A DNA stretch of 64,000 nt from Mycobacterium sp. GA-0227b (GTDB lineage Bacteria; Actinomycetota; Actinomycetes; Mycobacteriales; Mycobacteriaceae): NCBI RefSeq assembly GCF_001499855.1, contig NZ_LQIK01000029.1, forward strand, positions 310,001-374,000. Direction: 5' to 3'. Positions 17,525 through 25,420 of this stretch are shown here, piece after piece. The notes beneath the pieces were generated by a model, which saw nothing but the letters and a program-made list of their open reading frames with translations, searched no databases and was not told the DNA's origin. Every line of letters begins with the position of its first letter. Position 1 is the stretch's first letter. The position numbers and the translations under genes are program-made.

Positions 17525-19150
17525 GTGAGTGTTTCCAGTCCGGCCCGCTTCGACGCGATCGTCGTCGGCGCAGGCTTCTCGGGTCTCTACGCACTGCACA
17601 GACTGCGGGAACAGGGGCTGCGGGCCGTCGTTCTCGAGAAGGCCGAGAACGTCGGGGGCACTTGGCTGTTCAATCGGTACCCGGGAGCTCGTTGCGACAT
17701 CGAGAGCATCGAGTATTCCTACAGCTTCTCCGACGAGATCCAGCAGGAGTGGGTGTGGACCGAGACCATGCCCGCTCAACCGGAAATCGAGGCGTACCTG
17801 AATTTCGTCGCCGACCGCCTCGATCTGCGGCGCGACATCCGCTTCGGCTCCGAGGTCGCCGCGATGAGCTTCGACGAAGCCGCCGCAGAGTGGCGGGTGC
17901 GGACAGCGTCGGGGGAGTCGTTCGTCGCGCCCTTCGTCGTCGCGGCTGCCGGCATCCTGTCGGTGCCCCTGGAACCGGACATCGCCGGCATGGACACGTT
18001 CGAAGGGCTGTCGCTGTTCACCAGTCGGTGGCCGACGGAGCGCGTCGATCTCACCGGCAAGCGGGTCGGCGTGATCGGCACCGGCTCCACAGGTGTCCAG
18101 CTGATCCCGGTCGTCGCGCAGGAGGCGGGTCACCTCACCGTGTTCCAGCGCTCGCCCGCCTACACGCTGCCGTGGCGAATGCGCGCGTTCTACGACGGCG
18201 AACTCGACGAACTGAAGGCGAATTACGCCGGAATCCGTGCGGCGCAGCGCGAGCATGCCGTGGGGGCGGCCCGGCTCAGCGCGTTCTCGGTGATGTTCGA
18301 GATGCTGGCCAAACCTCCGCTGAAGACGGCGACACGCGAAGAGCAGGTACGCGCCGTCGAGGAGGGCGGTGTCATCGGTGCGCTGAGCTGGGGTGACGTG
18401 TTCTTCGACATCGAGGCCAACCAGATGGCCGCCAAGCTGTACGGCGAGGCCGTGGCGCGCATCGTCGAGAACCCCGAGACGGCGGCGTCGCTGACGCCGA
18501 CGCATCCGTTCGGGTGTAAGCGTCCGATCATCGACCAGGGTTACTACCAGACGTTCAACCGCGACAATGTGACGCTGGTGGACCTGCGCAAGGGGCCGAT
18601 CGTCGAGGTGACGCCGAGGGGCATCCGCACCGAGCAGGGCAGCCACGAGCTGGATGTGATCGTCTACGCCACCGGTTTCGACGCGATGACCGGGGCGCTC
18701 ACCCGCATCGCCACCACCGGCCGCGACGGCACGTCGCTCGGTGATTTCTGGACCTCCGAGGGGCCCTACACCTATCTCGGGATCGCGGTGGCCGGTTTCC
18801 CGAACCTGTTCATCGTGCAGGCGCCCGGAAGCCCGGCGCCTGCAAGCAATTTCGTCACCGCGCTCGAACAGCACGTGGAGTGGATCGGCGATTGCATCGC
18901 GTACCTACGGGCCAACGGGTACCGCGCCATCGAGGCGCTGCCGGACGCGCAGCGAGACTGGGTCGAACACACCACCGCCCTCGTGGCGCCGACGGTGCTC
19001 GCCCATCCGACATGCAACTCCTGGTACAACGGCGGCAACGTGCCGGGTAAGAAGCGGATGTACATGGGTTACACCGCAGGCATTCCGGAGTACCGGCGGC
19101 GCTGCGACGAGATCGCCGAGGCCGGCTACACCGGGTTCAAGCTTTCATGA
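17525..19150 (+). CDS. FAD-dependent monooxygenase, cyclohexanone monooxygenase-like (altered fingerprint)
   Basis: 541 aa, with the two Rossmann motifs of Baeyer-Villiger monooxygenases: GAGFSG (15-20) and GTGSTG after the NADPH-domain boundary. The fingerprint FxGxxxHTxxWP reads FEGLSLFTSRWP, so the conserved His is Phe165; the rest of the motif fits. Related enzymes insert oxygen next to a ketone to form an ester or lactone. Loss of the His usually impairs catalysis, so this enzyme may do different chemistry. The start is GTG after GAGGTGA. It is the first gene of an operon in which every junction overlaps by 4 nt. Confidence 0.85.
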   Translation: MSVSSPARFDAIVVGAGFSGLYALHRLREQGLRAVVLEKAENVGGTWLFNRYPGARCDIESIEYSYSFSDEIQQEWVWTETMPAQPEIEAYLNFVADRLDLRRDIRFGSEVAAMSFDEAAAEWRVRTASGESFVAPFVVAAAGILSVPLEPDIAGMDTFEGLSLFTSRWPTERVDLTGKRVGVIGTGSTGVQLIPVVAQEAGHLTVFQRSPAYTLPWRMRAFYDGELDELKANYAGIRAAQREHAVGAARLSAFSVMFEMLAKPPLKTATREEQVRAVEEGGVIGALSWGDVFFDIEANQMAAKLYGEAVARIVENPETAASLTPTHPFGCKRPIIDQGYYQTFNRDNVTLVDLRKGPIVEVTPRGIRTEQGSHELDVIVYATGFDAMTGALTRIATTGRDGTSLGDFWTSEGPYTYLGIAVAGFPNLFIVQAPGSPAPASNFVTALEQHVEWIGDCIAYLRANGYRAIEALPDAQRDWVEHTTALVAPTVLAHPTCNSWYNGGNVPGKKRMYMGYTAGIPEYRRRCDEIAEAGYTGFKLS

Positions 19151-20253
19151 GAGCGGCTGAGCGCGCCTACCGCGTCGGCCGCGACTTCGCCGGCGTGGTG
19201 CCGCGTGCCCATGCCGCGCTGCGGGAAGACGGCTGGAAACCGGTCTCTGTGAGCGGTGTTCGACAACTGGGTGAGGTCGTGCTCGACGAGTTGGCGTTGA
19301 CCGGTATGACGCTGGCCGCGCCACCGCCGAGGCTGGAGCGCTCGATCGACTCTTGTGTGACCGCAGCGCAGCAGCTTTCGCGCTCATCGGCGGCTGTACA
19401 CGCCGAACCGGATCCGTTGCAGCCGAAGATGATCCGGCGACGCCGATTCGGCCGGGACCGGTACGAGCAGCTGGTCTTCGTACATGATCCGCACCTGCCG
19501 GAACCGCTGGCCGAATTCGGCGGCCCGGCGACCGCGGTGGTGCACCTGTGCCGACACGGTGACGAGACGCGACCGTGGCTGGTGTGGGTGCACGGCGCCG
19601 GCCAGGGCAGACCGATGGATCTCGTGTTCTCCCGGGCCCGACGGCTTCAGGACCGGCTCGGGTACAACATCGCGCTGCCGGTCCAGCCCGGCTGCGGGGT
19701 CCGGCGTCGGCGGTGGCCGACCTATCCGAACATGGACCCACTGAACAACCTGGCGGGCGTGATCAGGGCTGTCTCCGAGGTGCGGGCGGTGGTCCGCTGG
19801 CTGCGACCGCAGGCCAGTACCCTTGCGGTGTCGGGTGTTTCGATGGGCAGCCCGGTGGCGGGCCTGGTCGCCCATCTCGAGGAGGTGGACGCCGTCGCCG
19901 TGTACACCCCGATCTTCGGGCTCAACGCGATGATCGCCGCGCACCTGGGCAGGTGGGGACCGTCGGTGCACGACACCATCGACTTGCTGTGTTCAGAACC
20001 CGTCGAGCAGATGATGTCGCTCGTCGACTATCACCCGCTCGAACCTTCACCACCGCCCGAACGGCGGCTGATCGTCGGGGCGTGGCACGACCAGATGGCC
20101 CGACGCGAACCCGCCGAGCGGCTGCACGAACGCTGGGGCGGTGAGCTCTACTGGCATCGCGGCAGCCACGTGGGGCACCTGTTCGCCGGAGGGGTGCAGG
20201 CCGCTTCCGAGCGGTTCCTCGCGACGGTCAGCCCGCAGCGGAGCGCTACATGA
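19147..20253 (+). CDS. Alpha/beta hydrolase
   Basis: 368 aa. A basic N-terminal region of about 100 residues precedes a hydrolase core with WVHGAGQG (oxyanion, near 147-154) and nucleophile elbow GVSMGS with Ser232. The acid is probably in GAWHDQM and the His in GSHVGH. It could hydrolyse the ester or lactone made by the monooxygenase encoded just upstream. ATGA overlap with the stop of that gene indicates translational coupling. The N-terminal extension has no recognised domain. Confidence 0.82.
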   Translation: MRAAERAYRVGRDFAGVVPRAHAALREDGWKPVSVSGVRQLGEVVLDELALTGMTLAAPPPRLERSIDSCVTAAQQLSRSSAAVHAEPDPLQPKMIRRRRFGRDRYEQLVFVHDPHLPEPLAEFGGPATAVVHLCRHGDETRPWLVWVHGAGQGRPMDLVFSRARRLQDRLGYNIALPVQPGCGVRRRRWPTYPNMDPLNNLAGVIRAVSEVRAVVRWLRPQASTLAVSGVSMGSPVAGLVAHLEEVDAVAVYTPIFGLNAMIAAHLGRWGPSVHDTIDLLCSEPVEQMMSLVDYHPLEPSPPPERRLIVGAWHDQMARREPAERLHERWGGELYWHRGSHVGHLFAGGVQAASERFLATVSPQRSAT

Positions 20254-21326
20254 CAGCGAGCATGGCCGCGGTACCAGCCGGCATCGACGACGTGGGCGCC
20301 GCCTGGTTGACCGAGGCGCTTCGCAACGACGCCGGCATGGGCACTGCGATCGTGAGAGCGGTTCGCGCCGAGCAGATTGCGATGGACAGCGGGTTCTCGT
20401 CGTTGCTTTACCGGCTGCACCTGACCGGCAGCGAGGTGCCGCCCACCCTGATCGCCAAGCTGCCCGCGGTGTCGGAGGCGCGCGGCGCGATGGAGCTGCT
20501 CGGCGGTTACCGGCGCGAGCTGGCCTTCTACCGCGACATCGCCGGACGCACCCCGATGCAGACGCCGCGTGTGTACACGGCACGGGTGGCCGACAACAGC
20601 GTCGACTTCGTGCTCCTGCTCGAAGACCTCGAGGGCTGGGACAACGCCGACCATCTGACGGGCCTGTCGATGGAACGTGCCCGCACCTGCATCGGCAAAC
20701 TGGCCGGCCTGCACGCATGGACATGCCGAGGGCTCAATGCGACTGCGATACGCCAATTTCCGAGCATCGATACGCCGATCGCGCGAGACCTGCTGTTGCC
20801 GGCCTTCGGACCCGGTTGGGAGGTTTACCGCGCACACACCGAGAAAGCGGTGCCGGCGGCGGTGGCCGCATTCGCCGAGCGCTTCGCCGAACGCGCGGTC
20901 GAGGCGCTGCCCGTGCTCACCGAACGCGACATGCTCTTGCACGGCGACATCCGCGCCGACAACCTGTTCTTCGCGGGCGAGCAGATGAAGGTGGTGGACT
21001 TCCAGTTCGCCGCCCGTGGTGCGGGCGCTGCCGATGTGGCCTACCTCGTGACTCAGGGGTTGCCGACCGCGGTCAGGGCGGGCCACGACAAGGCACTCCT
21101 GCGTGAGTACCTCGACCACGTCGCGGCGCACGGTGTCACCGATTACGGAATCGACGAGGCGTGGCGGCAATACCGCTACGCCGCCGTCTACCTGATGGTC
21201 CTGCCGGTGATCACGCTCAACGGGTGGGCGACGATGCCCGACCGGTCCCGGCGGTTGTGCCTGACGCTCACCGACAGGGCGGTCGCGGCCATCGACGCGA
21301 TCGACGCCCTGGAGGTGTTCGGGTGA
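20250..21326 (+). CDS. Aminoglycoside-phosphotransferase/ecdysteroid-kinase-like protein
   Basis: 358 aa, APH kinase fold. An ATP-site Lys is seen in TLIAKLP, the catalytic Brenner motif is HGDIRADN, and the metal-binding Asp is in VVDFQ. Such proteins phosphorylate small hydroxyl compounds, and in actinobacteria they often sit in lipid or steroid catabolic clusters. The substrate here is unknown. It is coupled by ATGA overlap to the hydrolase and by GTGA overlap to the next gene. Confidence 0.83.
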   Translation: MTASMAAVPAGIDDVGAAWLTEALRNDAGMGTAIVRAVRAEQIAMDSGFSSLLYRLHLTGSEVPPTLIAKLPAVSEARGAMELLGGYRRELAFYRDIAGRTPMQTPRVYTARVADNSVDFVLLLEDLEGWDNADHLTGLSMERARTCIGKLAGLHAWTCRGLNATAIRQFPSIDTPIARDLLLPAFGPGWEVYRAHTEKAVPAAVAAFAERFAERAVEALPVLTERDMLLHGDIRADNLFFAGEQMKVVDFQFAARGAGAADVAYLVTQGLPTAVRAGHDKALLREYLDHVAAHGVTDYGIDEAWRQYRYAAVYLMVLPVITLNGWATMPDRSRRLCLTLTDRAVAAIDAIDALEVFG

Positions 21327-21697
21327 CCCGGTCTGCCCGCGAGGTGGTGGAGTTGTACAACCTGGTGGTATGGAATCGGCGCGATTTCGCGCTCGCCGAG
21401 GAGTTGTTGGGCGACACCGTGATCCGCCACGAGGTAGGCGAAGCGCACACCCTCACCCACGACCAGGCGGTGCGGCGGGTCATCGACATGTGGGATGTCT
21501 CCGAACGCATCCGGTTCGACCTGAACCTGGTGGTGGCCGGCGATGACGGCGAGCACGTCGCGATCGTCTACCAGTCGCCGATGAAGCTCAAGGACGGAAC
21601 GGAGACCACGATCGGCAGCATGGAGATCTTCAGGGTGGTCGACGGCAGGATCGTCGAAGTGTGGAACTGCGGCTACAAACAAGGAGTCTGGGCGTGA
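21323..21697 (+). CDS. SnoaL-like / NTF2-fold protein
   Basis: 124 aa. A short alpha-beta cone-fold protein with the pattern VVELYNLVVWNRRDFALAEE at the start and a closing GRIVEVWN strand, as in SnoaL-type cyclases, ketosteroid isomerases and related NTF2-like proteins. A role as isomerase, dehydratase or lyase on a ring intermediate is possible but not shown. The GTG start overlaps the upstream stop (GTGA), and the next gene overlaps in the same way. Longer starts in the frame fall inside the kinase gene and are rejected. Confidence 0.75.
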   Translation: MTRSAREVVELYNLVVWNRRDFALAEELLGDTVIRHEVGEAHTLTHDQAVRRVIDMWDVSERIRFDLNLVVAGDDGEHVAIVYQSPMKLKDGTETTIGSMEIFRVVDGRIVEVWNCGYKQGVWA

Positions 21698-22734
21698 CGG
21701 ATCGGGTGCTCGACGAACTGGGCTACTACCTGCTGGCCGGCGCCGGGGGTGAAGGCCCGGCGTCGCTGATGGACGAGGCGCGCCGCGGCGAAGAGCTCGG
21801 GTTCGGTACGGCCTTCATCTCCGAGCGGTGGAACGTCAAGGAGGCGTCGTCGCTGGTCGGCGCGGCGTGCGCGGTCACCACGCGGGTGCAGATCGCCACG
21901 GCGGCAACGAATCACAACACCCGCCACCCGTTGATCACCGGATCGTGGGCGACCACGATGCACCGGCTCTCCGGGGGCCGGTTCACCCTCGGCATCGGCC
22001 GGGGGGTGGCGGCGATGTACGGGGCGTTCGGCATCCCGTCGGTGACCACGGCGCAGATGGAGGATTTCGCCCACGTCATGCGCAGGCTGTGGAACGGCGA
22101 GGTGATCTTCAACCACGACGGCCCGATCGGCAAGTATCAGGTGCTCTTCCTCGACCCCGATTTCAAGGAGGACATCCGGTTGGCGATCGTCGCGTTCGGC
22201 CCGCAGACGCTCGCCCTGGGCGGGCGGGCATTCGACGATGTCATTCTGCACACCTACTTCACCCCCGAGACGCTGCAGCGCGCCGTCAAGACCGTCAAGG
22301 ACGCCGCCGAACAGGCCGGCCGCGACCCGGCCAGTGTGCGGGTGTGGTCCTGTTTCGCCACGGTCGGCGACCACCTGCCCGAAGAGCTGCGCCTGAAGAA
22401 GACGGTGGCCCGGCTGGCCACCTATCTACAGGGTTACGGCGATCTGCTGATCAACACCAACGGCTGGGATCCTGCTGTGCTGCAGCGCTTCCGGGACGAC
22501 AAGGTGGTGCAGTCCATCCCCGGCGGTATCGACCACAAGGCGAATGCCGAACAGATCGAGCACATCGCCACGCTGATTCCCGACGAATGGCTCGAACCCG
22601 CGGCCACCGGTTCGCCGCAGCAGTGCGTGAACCGCATTCGCAAGGAATTCGACTACGGCGCCGACGCGCTCATCATGCACGGCGCCACCCCCGACGAGCT
22701 CGAGCCGATCGTCGCCGCCTACCGCGCTTCGTGA
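21694..22734 (+). CDS. Luciferase-like F420-dependent oxidoreductase
   Basis: 346 aa, LLM-class flavin/F420 oxidoreductase of the TIM-barrel type. Typical segments are EELGFGTAFISERWN near the start, a glycine-rich GGRFTLGIGRGV loop, and a C-terminal EFDYGADALIMHG. Actinobacterial members mostly use F420H2 or F420. The GTG start overlaps the SnoaL-like stop and has AAGGAG 7 nt upstream. It is the fifth and last gene of the O6 operon and is followed by a hairpin terminator. Confidence 0.87.
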   Translation: MTDRVLDELGYYLLAGAGGEGPASLMDEARRGEELGFGTAFISERWNVKEASSLVGAACAVTTRVQIATAATNHNTRHPLITGSWATTMHRLSGGRFTLGIGRGVAAMYGAFGIPSVTTAQMEDFAHVMRRLWNGEVIFNHDGPIGKYQVLFLDPDFKEDIRLAIVAFGPQTLALGGRAFDDVILHTYFTPETLQRAVKTVKDAAEQAGRDPASVRVWSCFATVGDHLPEELRLKKTVARLATYLQGYGDLLINTNGWDPAVLQRFRDDKVVQSIPGGIDHKANAEQIEHIATLIPDEWLEPAATGSPQQCVNRIRKEFDYGADALIMHGATPDELEPIVAAYRAS

Positions 22735-22736
22735 GT

Positions 22737-22785
22737 GATTTCGGTGTCGGCAGGTGCGGTGAGCGCAACCAACGACACCGAAATC
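22737..22785. terminator. Bidirectional hairpin terminator
   Basis: Perfect 13-bp arms GATTTCGGTGTCG (22737-22749) and CGACACCGAAATC (22773-22785) with a 23-nt loop. It lies exactly between the convergent LLM oxidoreductase and carboxylase genes. Confidence 0.78.
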
Positions 22786-22793
22786 GCAAATGG

Positions 22794-24284
22794 CTACGGC
22801 GTGATCACCGTGCGGGACACCGGCTCGGCGGCGGCCTGGCGGCTGTAGACCGCCCGCTGCAGCGCCGACAACAACGCATTCCGGGTCTCCTCGGGATGGA
22901 TCAGCTCGTCGAAGCCGAGGTGGCCGGCCGATCGGAACGATGCCTCGACCTCCATCCGCCGTAGGCGTGCCTCGACATCCTCGGCGGCGTGGGACGCCTT
23001 GCTGAGCGCGGCCGCGCTCATCGCGCCCATCGTCGCTCCCGGGTAGGCGAACGTCGCGCTCTGGTTGTCAAACCCCAACAGCGACATCACCATTGAGCCG
23101 AAACCATAGGCTTTCCGCAACGTGACATGCAGCTTGATCGTCGTCGCGGCGGTCTGCGCGGCGAACATCCGGGCGCCGCTGCGCAACACCCCGCTCTTCT
23201 CGGACCGGCTGCCGGGCAGCATGCCGGGATTGTCGGCCAGAAACACGATCGGCAGATGGAACGAGTCGGCAACCGCGATGAAGTGGGCGGCCTTGTCGGC
23301 GGCATCGGCATCGATCGAACCGGCAAGGACCTGGGGCTGGTTCGCCACCACCGCGACGGGGTGGCCGCCGAGATGGGCCAGCGCGCAGATGATGGCAGCG
23401 CCGAACTTCGGCTGAACCTCGAACCAGTCGGGGCGGTCGAAGACCACGTCGAGCACCCGTCGCATGTCGTACACGCGCCGGTTGCCGCGGGGCACGATGT
23501 CGAGCAGTTCCGACGTCGTCCGCGGCTCGGCATCGTCGGAAAGCGATTCCGGATACGACCACGCACTGGACGGGAAGTAGGACAGATAGCGGCGGATGTC
23601 GTCGAGCACGGCTTCGTCGTCGTCGGCGAGGTTGTGGATGACGCCGCTGGCGAGCGCCACGGCGGGCCCGCCCAGGTCTTCCTTCGAGATCTCCTCGCCC
23701 GTCGACTCTTTCACCACCGGCGGCCCCGCCGTGAAGATTGCGCCCTGACTGCTCATCACCGTCCAGTCGCAGACGGGGGCGACGAGTGCGCCGTGGCCCG
23801 CCGACGGCCCGAACAGGCCCGCGACCATCGGCACCTTGCCCGAGCACTGCGCCTGCGCGAGCAGGTCGGTCGGTGTGCGGCCGTAGTGCTCACCGCTGGG
23901 CCGAAAACCCGCGCCCTCGAGCAGCATCACCAGCGGAACTCTGTCCCGCAACGCCAACTCCGCCAACCGATAACGCTTGGCGTTCCCGCCTGGACCGATG
24001 CTGCCCGCCAGCGTCGTGAAGTCCTCGGCGCCGACCATCACCGGCCTGCCGTCGACGAATCCCGAGCCGGCGACGATGCCGTCGGCGGCGATGTCACCGC
24101 CGACCAGCGTGCCGAACTCGCGGAACGTGCCCTTGTCCAAGAGATGCTCGATGCGCGCGCGGGCGTCGAGCTTGCCTTTGCCGTGGTGCTTTTCCAGTCG
24201 CTCGGTGCCACCCATGCCGTGGGCATGACGGCGTCGACGGGACAACTCGTCGAGCGTGTGCTCCCAGCCTTCTGCCTCGGCCAT
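22794..24284 (-). CDS. Acyl-CoA carboxylase, carboxyltransferase (beta) subunit
   Basis: 496 aa, with both crotonase-like halves of the biotin-dependent carboxyltransferase. The N-terminal half includes LLEGAGFRPSGEHYG and AGPPVVKESTGE. The C-terminal half includes FLADNPGMLPGSRSE and the AYPGATMGAMS motif. It would move CO2 from carboxybiotin to an acyl-CoA. No biotin carboxylase or biotin carrier is in the window, so a housekeeping alpha subunit must be borrowed if it is a true carboxylase. The start at 24284 has AGGAG 5 nt upstream. It is divergent from the LLM gene at 24370 with O7 between. Confidence 0.88.
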   Translation of the reverse strand: MAEAEGWEHTLDELSRRRRHAHGMGGTERLEKHHGKGKLDARARIEHLLDKGTFREFGTLVGGDIAADGIVAGSGFVDGRPVMVGAEDFTTLAGSIGPGGNAKRYRLAELALRDRVPLVMLLEGAGFRPSGEHYGRTPTDLLAQAQCSGKVPMVAGLFGPSAGHGALVAPVCDWTVMSSQGAIFTAGPPVVKESTGEEISKEDLGGPAVALASGVIHNLADDDEAVLDDIRRYLSYFPSSAWSYPESLSDDAEPRTTSELLDIVPRGNRRVYDMRRVLDVVFDRPDWFEVQPKFGAAIICALAHLGGHPVAVVANQPQVLAGSIDADAADKAAHFIAVADSFHLPIVFLADNPGMLPGSRSEKSGVLRSGARMFAAQTAATTIKLHVTLRKAYGFGSMVMSLLGFDNQSATFAYPGATMGAMSAAALSKASHAAEDVEARLRRMEVEASFRSAGHLGFDELIHPEETRNALLSALQRAVYSRQAAAEPVSRTVITP

Positions 24285-24338
24285 CACAACTCCTGTCTCC
24301 GCACGGCGATCGTTGCACTCAGATGTCCGCGTTGACCA

Positions 24339-24357
24339 TACTGAATCGCTTACTGTA
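24339..24357. promoter_or_regulatory. TetR-type operator O7 (degenerate)
   Basis: TACTGAAT-CGC-TTACTGTA: 13 of 16 arm positions match the consensus. It lies 54 nt before the carboxylase and 12 nt before the LLM oxidoreductase start. As at O1, a -10-like hexamer (TACTGT) falls in the right arm. Confidence 0.6.
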
Positions 24358-24369
24358 GCGTCTACGACC

Positions 24370-25398
24370 ATGCTTAGCGGCGCCGCCCTCAAGGTCGACG
24401 GGGCGGTTTCCAGCCAGCTCGCCAACATCGCAAGAGCGGCGAGCACACTGCAGCGACGCGGCTACGACGGTTGCTGGACGGCCGAGGTCAACCACGACCC
24501 GTTTCTGCCGCTGACCCTCGCGGCCGAGCACACCGAAACCCTCGAACTGGGAACCAGCATCGCGGTCGCGTTCGCACGTAATCCGATGACAATCGCCAAC
24601 ATCGGCTGGGATCTGCAGGACTACTCGCGCGGCCGGCTCATCGTGGGTCTCGGTTCCCAGATCAAGCCGCACATCGAGAAGCGGTTCAGCATGCCGTGGA
24701 GTCACCCGGTGCGCCGCATGCGCGAGTTCGTTGTCGCGATGCAAGAGATCTGGGCGTGCTGGCGAGATGGCACCCGCCTCGAGTTCGAGGGCGACTTCTA
24801 CACGCACAAGCTGATGACGCCGATGTTCACGCCCGAACCACACGACTACGGTGTGCCCAAGGTGTTCCTCGCCGCGGTCGGTGAGGCGATGACGGAGTTG
24901 GCCGGCGAGGTGGCCGACGGGATTCTGGCGCACGCATTCACGACCAAGCGCTACTTCGCCGAGGTGACCACGCCGGCGCTGCAGCGCGGAATGGCCCGAT
25001 CGGGCCGCCAACGCAGCGACTTTCAGGTGTCCTGTCCGATCTTCGTCGTCACCGGAGAGCGGGAACGCGACCTCACCGCCGCCGCCGTCGCCACCCGAAA
25101 ACAGATCGCGTTCTACGGGTCGACGCCGGCCTATCGCAAGGTCCTCGAGCTGCACGGCTGGGGCGATCTGCATACCGAACTGCACCGGTTGAGCCTGGCG
25201 GGGCAGTGGGATGCGATGGGCACGCTGATCGACGACGAGATCCTCGAAGCGTTCGCAGTCGTCGCGCCGATCGACAAGCTGGCGGCGCAGATTCGGGACC
25301 GCTGCGACGGGTTGATCGACCGGGTAATGATCGGATTTCCCTCGTCGGTTGCTGAAGAGAGCGTCTCCCAGGTGCTGAAGGAGTTACGCGGCATATGA
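24370..25398 (+). CDS. Luciferase-like F420-dependent oxidoreductase (second copy)
   Basis: 342 aa, LLM-class enzyme distinct from the one at 21694. Conserved parts are GYDGCWTAEVNHDPFLPL near residue 30, ARNPMTIAN, GRLIVGLGSQ, and a C-terminal VVAPIDKLAAQI. The ATG lies 12 nt after operator O7, with no visible ribosome site, which again suggests a very short or absent leader. It is followed 22 nt later by a P450 gene, probably in one operon. The substrate is unknown. Confidence 0.86.
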   Translation: MLSGAALKVDGAVSSQLANIARAASTLQRRGYDGCWTAEVNHDPFLPLTLAAEHTETLELGTSIAVAFARNPMTIANIGWDLQDYSRGRLIVGLGSQIKPHIEKRFSMPWSHPVRRMREFVVAMQEIWACWRDGTRLEFEGDFYTHKLMTPMFTPEPHDYGVPKVFLAAVGEAMTELAGEVADGILAHAFTTKRYFAEVTTPALQRGMARSGRQRSDFQVSCPIFVVTGERERDLTAAAVATRKQIAFYGSTPAYRKVLELHGWGDLHTELHRLSLAGQWDAMGTLIDDEILEAFAVVAPIDKLAAQIRDRCDGLIDRVMIGFPSSVAEESVSQVLKELRGI

Positions 25399-25420
25399 CA
25401 GTTCTGGCGAGGAGTTGCTT

